Source: Chloroflexota bacterium
Lineage (GTDB): Bacteria; Chloroflexota; UBA5177; JANWHV01
Reading direction: 5' to 3'
Length of the DNA: 5,795 nt
Assembly: GCA_025450375.1 (NCBI GenBank)
Contig: JANWHO010000196.1
Coordinates: 1-5,795, forward strand
Positions 5,444 to 5,795 of this stretch are shown here, piece by piece; the stretch's first letter is position 1; each line of letters opens with the position of its first letter. The notes under the pieces were generated by a model. That model did no database searches. It was not told the origin of the DNA and worked only from the letters and a program-made list of their open reading frames with translations. A program made the position numbers and the translations under genes.

Positions 5444-5795
5444 ATGACTACCGACGAGACGGGCCGGCCGACACGCCAGGAGGAGCATGTCCCAGGGAGG
5501 CGCGCTCGCCGTCAGGCCGAGATTCGGGCTCGGCTGCTCGCGGCCGGGATGACCGTGTTCAGCCGGCGGGGGCTTGAGGATGCCACGATCGCCCAGATTA
5601 CCGAAGCGGCCGATGTGGGATTCGGCACCTTCTATCTCTATTTTCCTACTCAGGAGGCCCTCTATCGCGCCGTGGCGCGCGATGGCTTCGCCGAACTGGG
5701 GACACAGTTAAGCGGACTGCTCCAAACAGCCGAGTCCACCGGACAACCATGGCGGGCCACCGTGGAGGCCGGAACCGACATTCTCTTCCGCTTCG
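5444..5795 (+). CDS. TetR/AcrR-family transcriptional repressor (C-terminus off the right edge)
   Basis: Only the first 117 codons are visible; TetR proteins are usually about 190-220 residues, so the ligand-binding domain is mostly missing. A basic segment (RRARRQAEIRARLLAAGMTVF, about 19-39) leads into the helix-turn-helix at about 47-72: ATIAQITEAADVGFGTFYLYF followed by PTQEALYRAV, the family signature. It should bind DNA as a dimer and release it on binding a small ligand. ATG 5444 is preferred because GGAGG (5433-5437) lies 6 nt upstream. An in-frame ATG at 5414 would add ten residues and has only a weak GAGGCGAG before it. A perfect inverted repeat on its promoter at 5357-5388 suggests it controls itself. 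The regulated target, perhaps a transporter further right, is outside the window, and the ligand is unknown. Confidence 0.93.
   Translation, partial: MTTDETGRPTRQEEHVPGRRARRQAEIRARLLAAGMTVFSRRGLEDATIAQITEAADVGFGTFYLYFPTQEALYRAVARDGFAELGTQLSGLLQTAESTGQPWRATVEAGTDILFRF

Overview
The window reads like a GC-rich bacterial chromosome, most plausibly Chloroflexota (Ktedonobacteria/Thermomicrobia-like), though no single marker settles this. The pointers are a membrane protein with Ig-like domains and a Thr/Pro-rich stalk, an interspersed-type palindrome whose arms begin GTAGGGG, and a GNAT acetyltransferase with the motif layout common in that phylum. No phage, plasmid, transposase or CRISPR signature is visible.

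Layout. (1) Positions 1-1442, minus strand: the first 480 residues of a membrane-anchored protein that runs off the left edge. It has two N-terminal beta-sandwich domains, one transmembrane helix, a Gly/Ala linker, a third Ig-like domain and the start of a Thr/Pro stalk. (2) 1443-1795: a divergent intergenic region of about 350 bp with candidate promoters and an imperfect inverted repeat. (3) 1796-2413, plus: a complete Mn-type superoxide dismutase, followed by a strong hairpin terminator. (4) 2607-4139, plus: a secreted HtrA/trypsin-like serine protease with a complete triad. It has no PDZ domain and instead carries two copies of an unrecognised module repeated at an exact 121-residue period. 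(5) A perfect 17-bp inverted repeat, then 4253-5173, plus: a two-domain GNAT acetyltransferase. (6) 5174-5443: a regulatory gap holding a REP/MITE-like palindrome, then a perfect 14-bp inverted repeat whose half-sites match the classical tet operator, lying on a predicted promoter. (7) 5444 to the right edge, plus: the N-terminal part of a TetR-family repressor.

The genes do not form one obvious operon. Each is separated by more than 100 bp, and most gaps hold a hairpin or palindrome, so they look like separate transcription units. Three proteins (SOD, secreted protease, surface/membrane Ig-like protein) could relate to envelope and stress functions, but that link is only inference. The best-supported regulatory unit is the TetR gene with its own operator. 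I see no convincing evidence of an undescribed multi-gene system. The least ordinary items are the tetO-like site with widened spacing and the duplicated C-terminal module of the protease.
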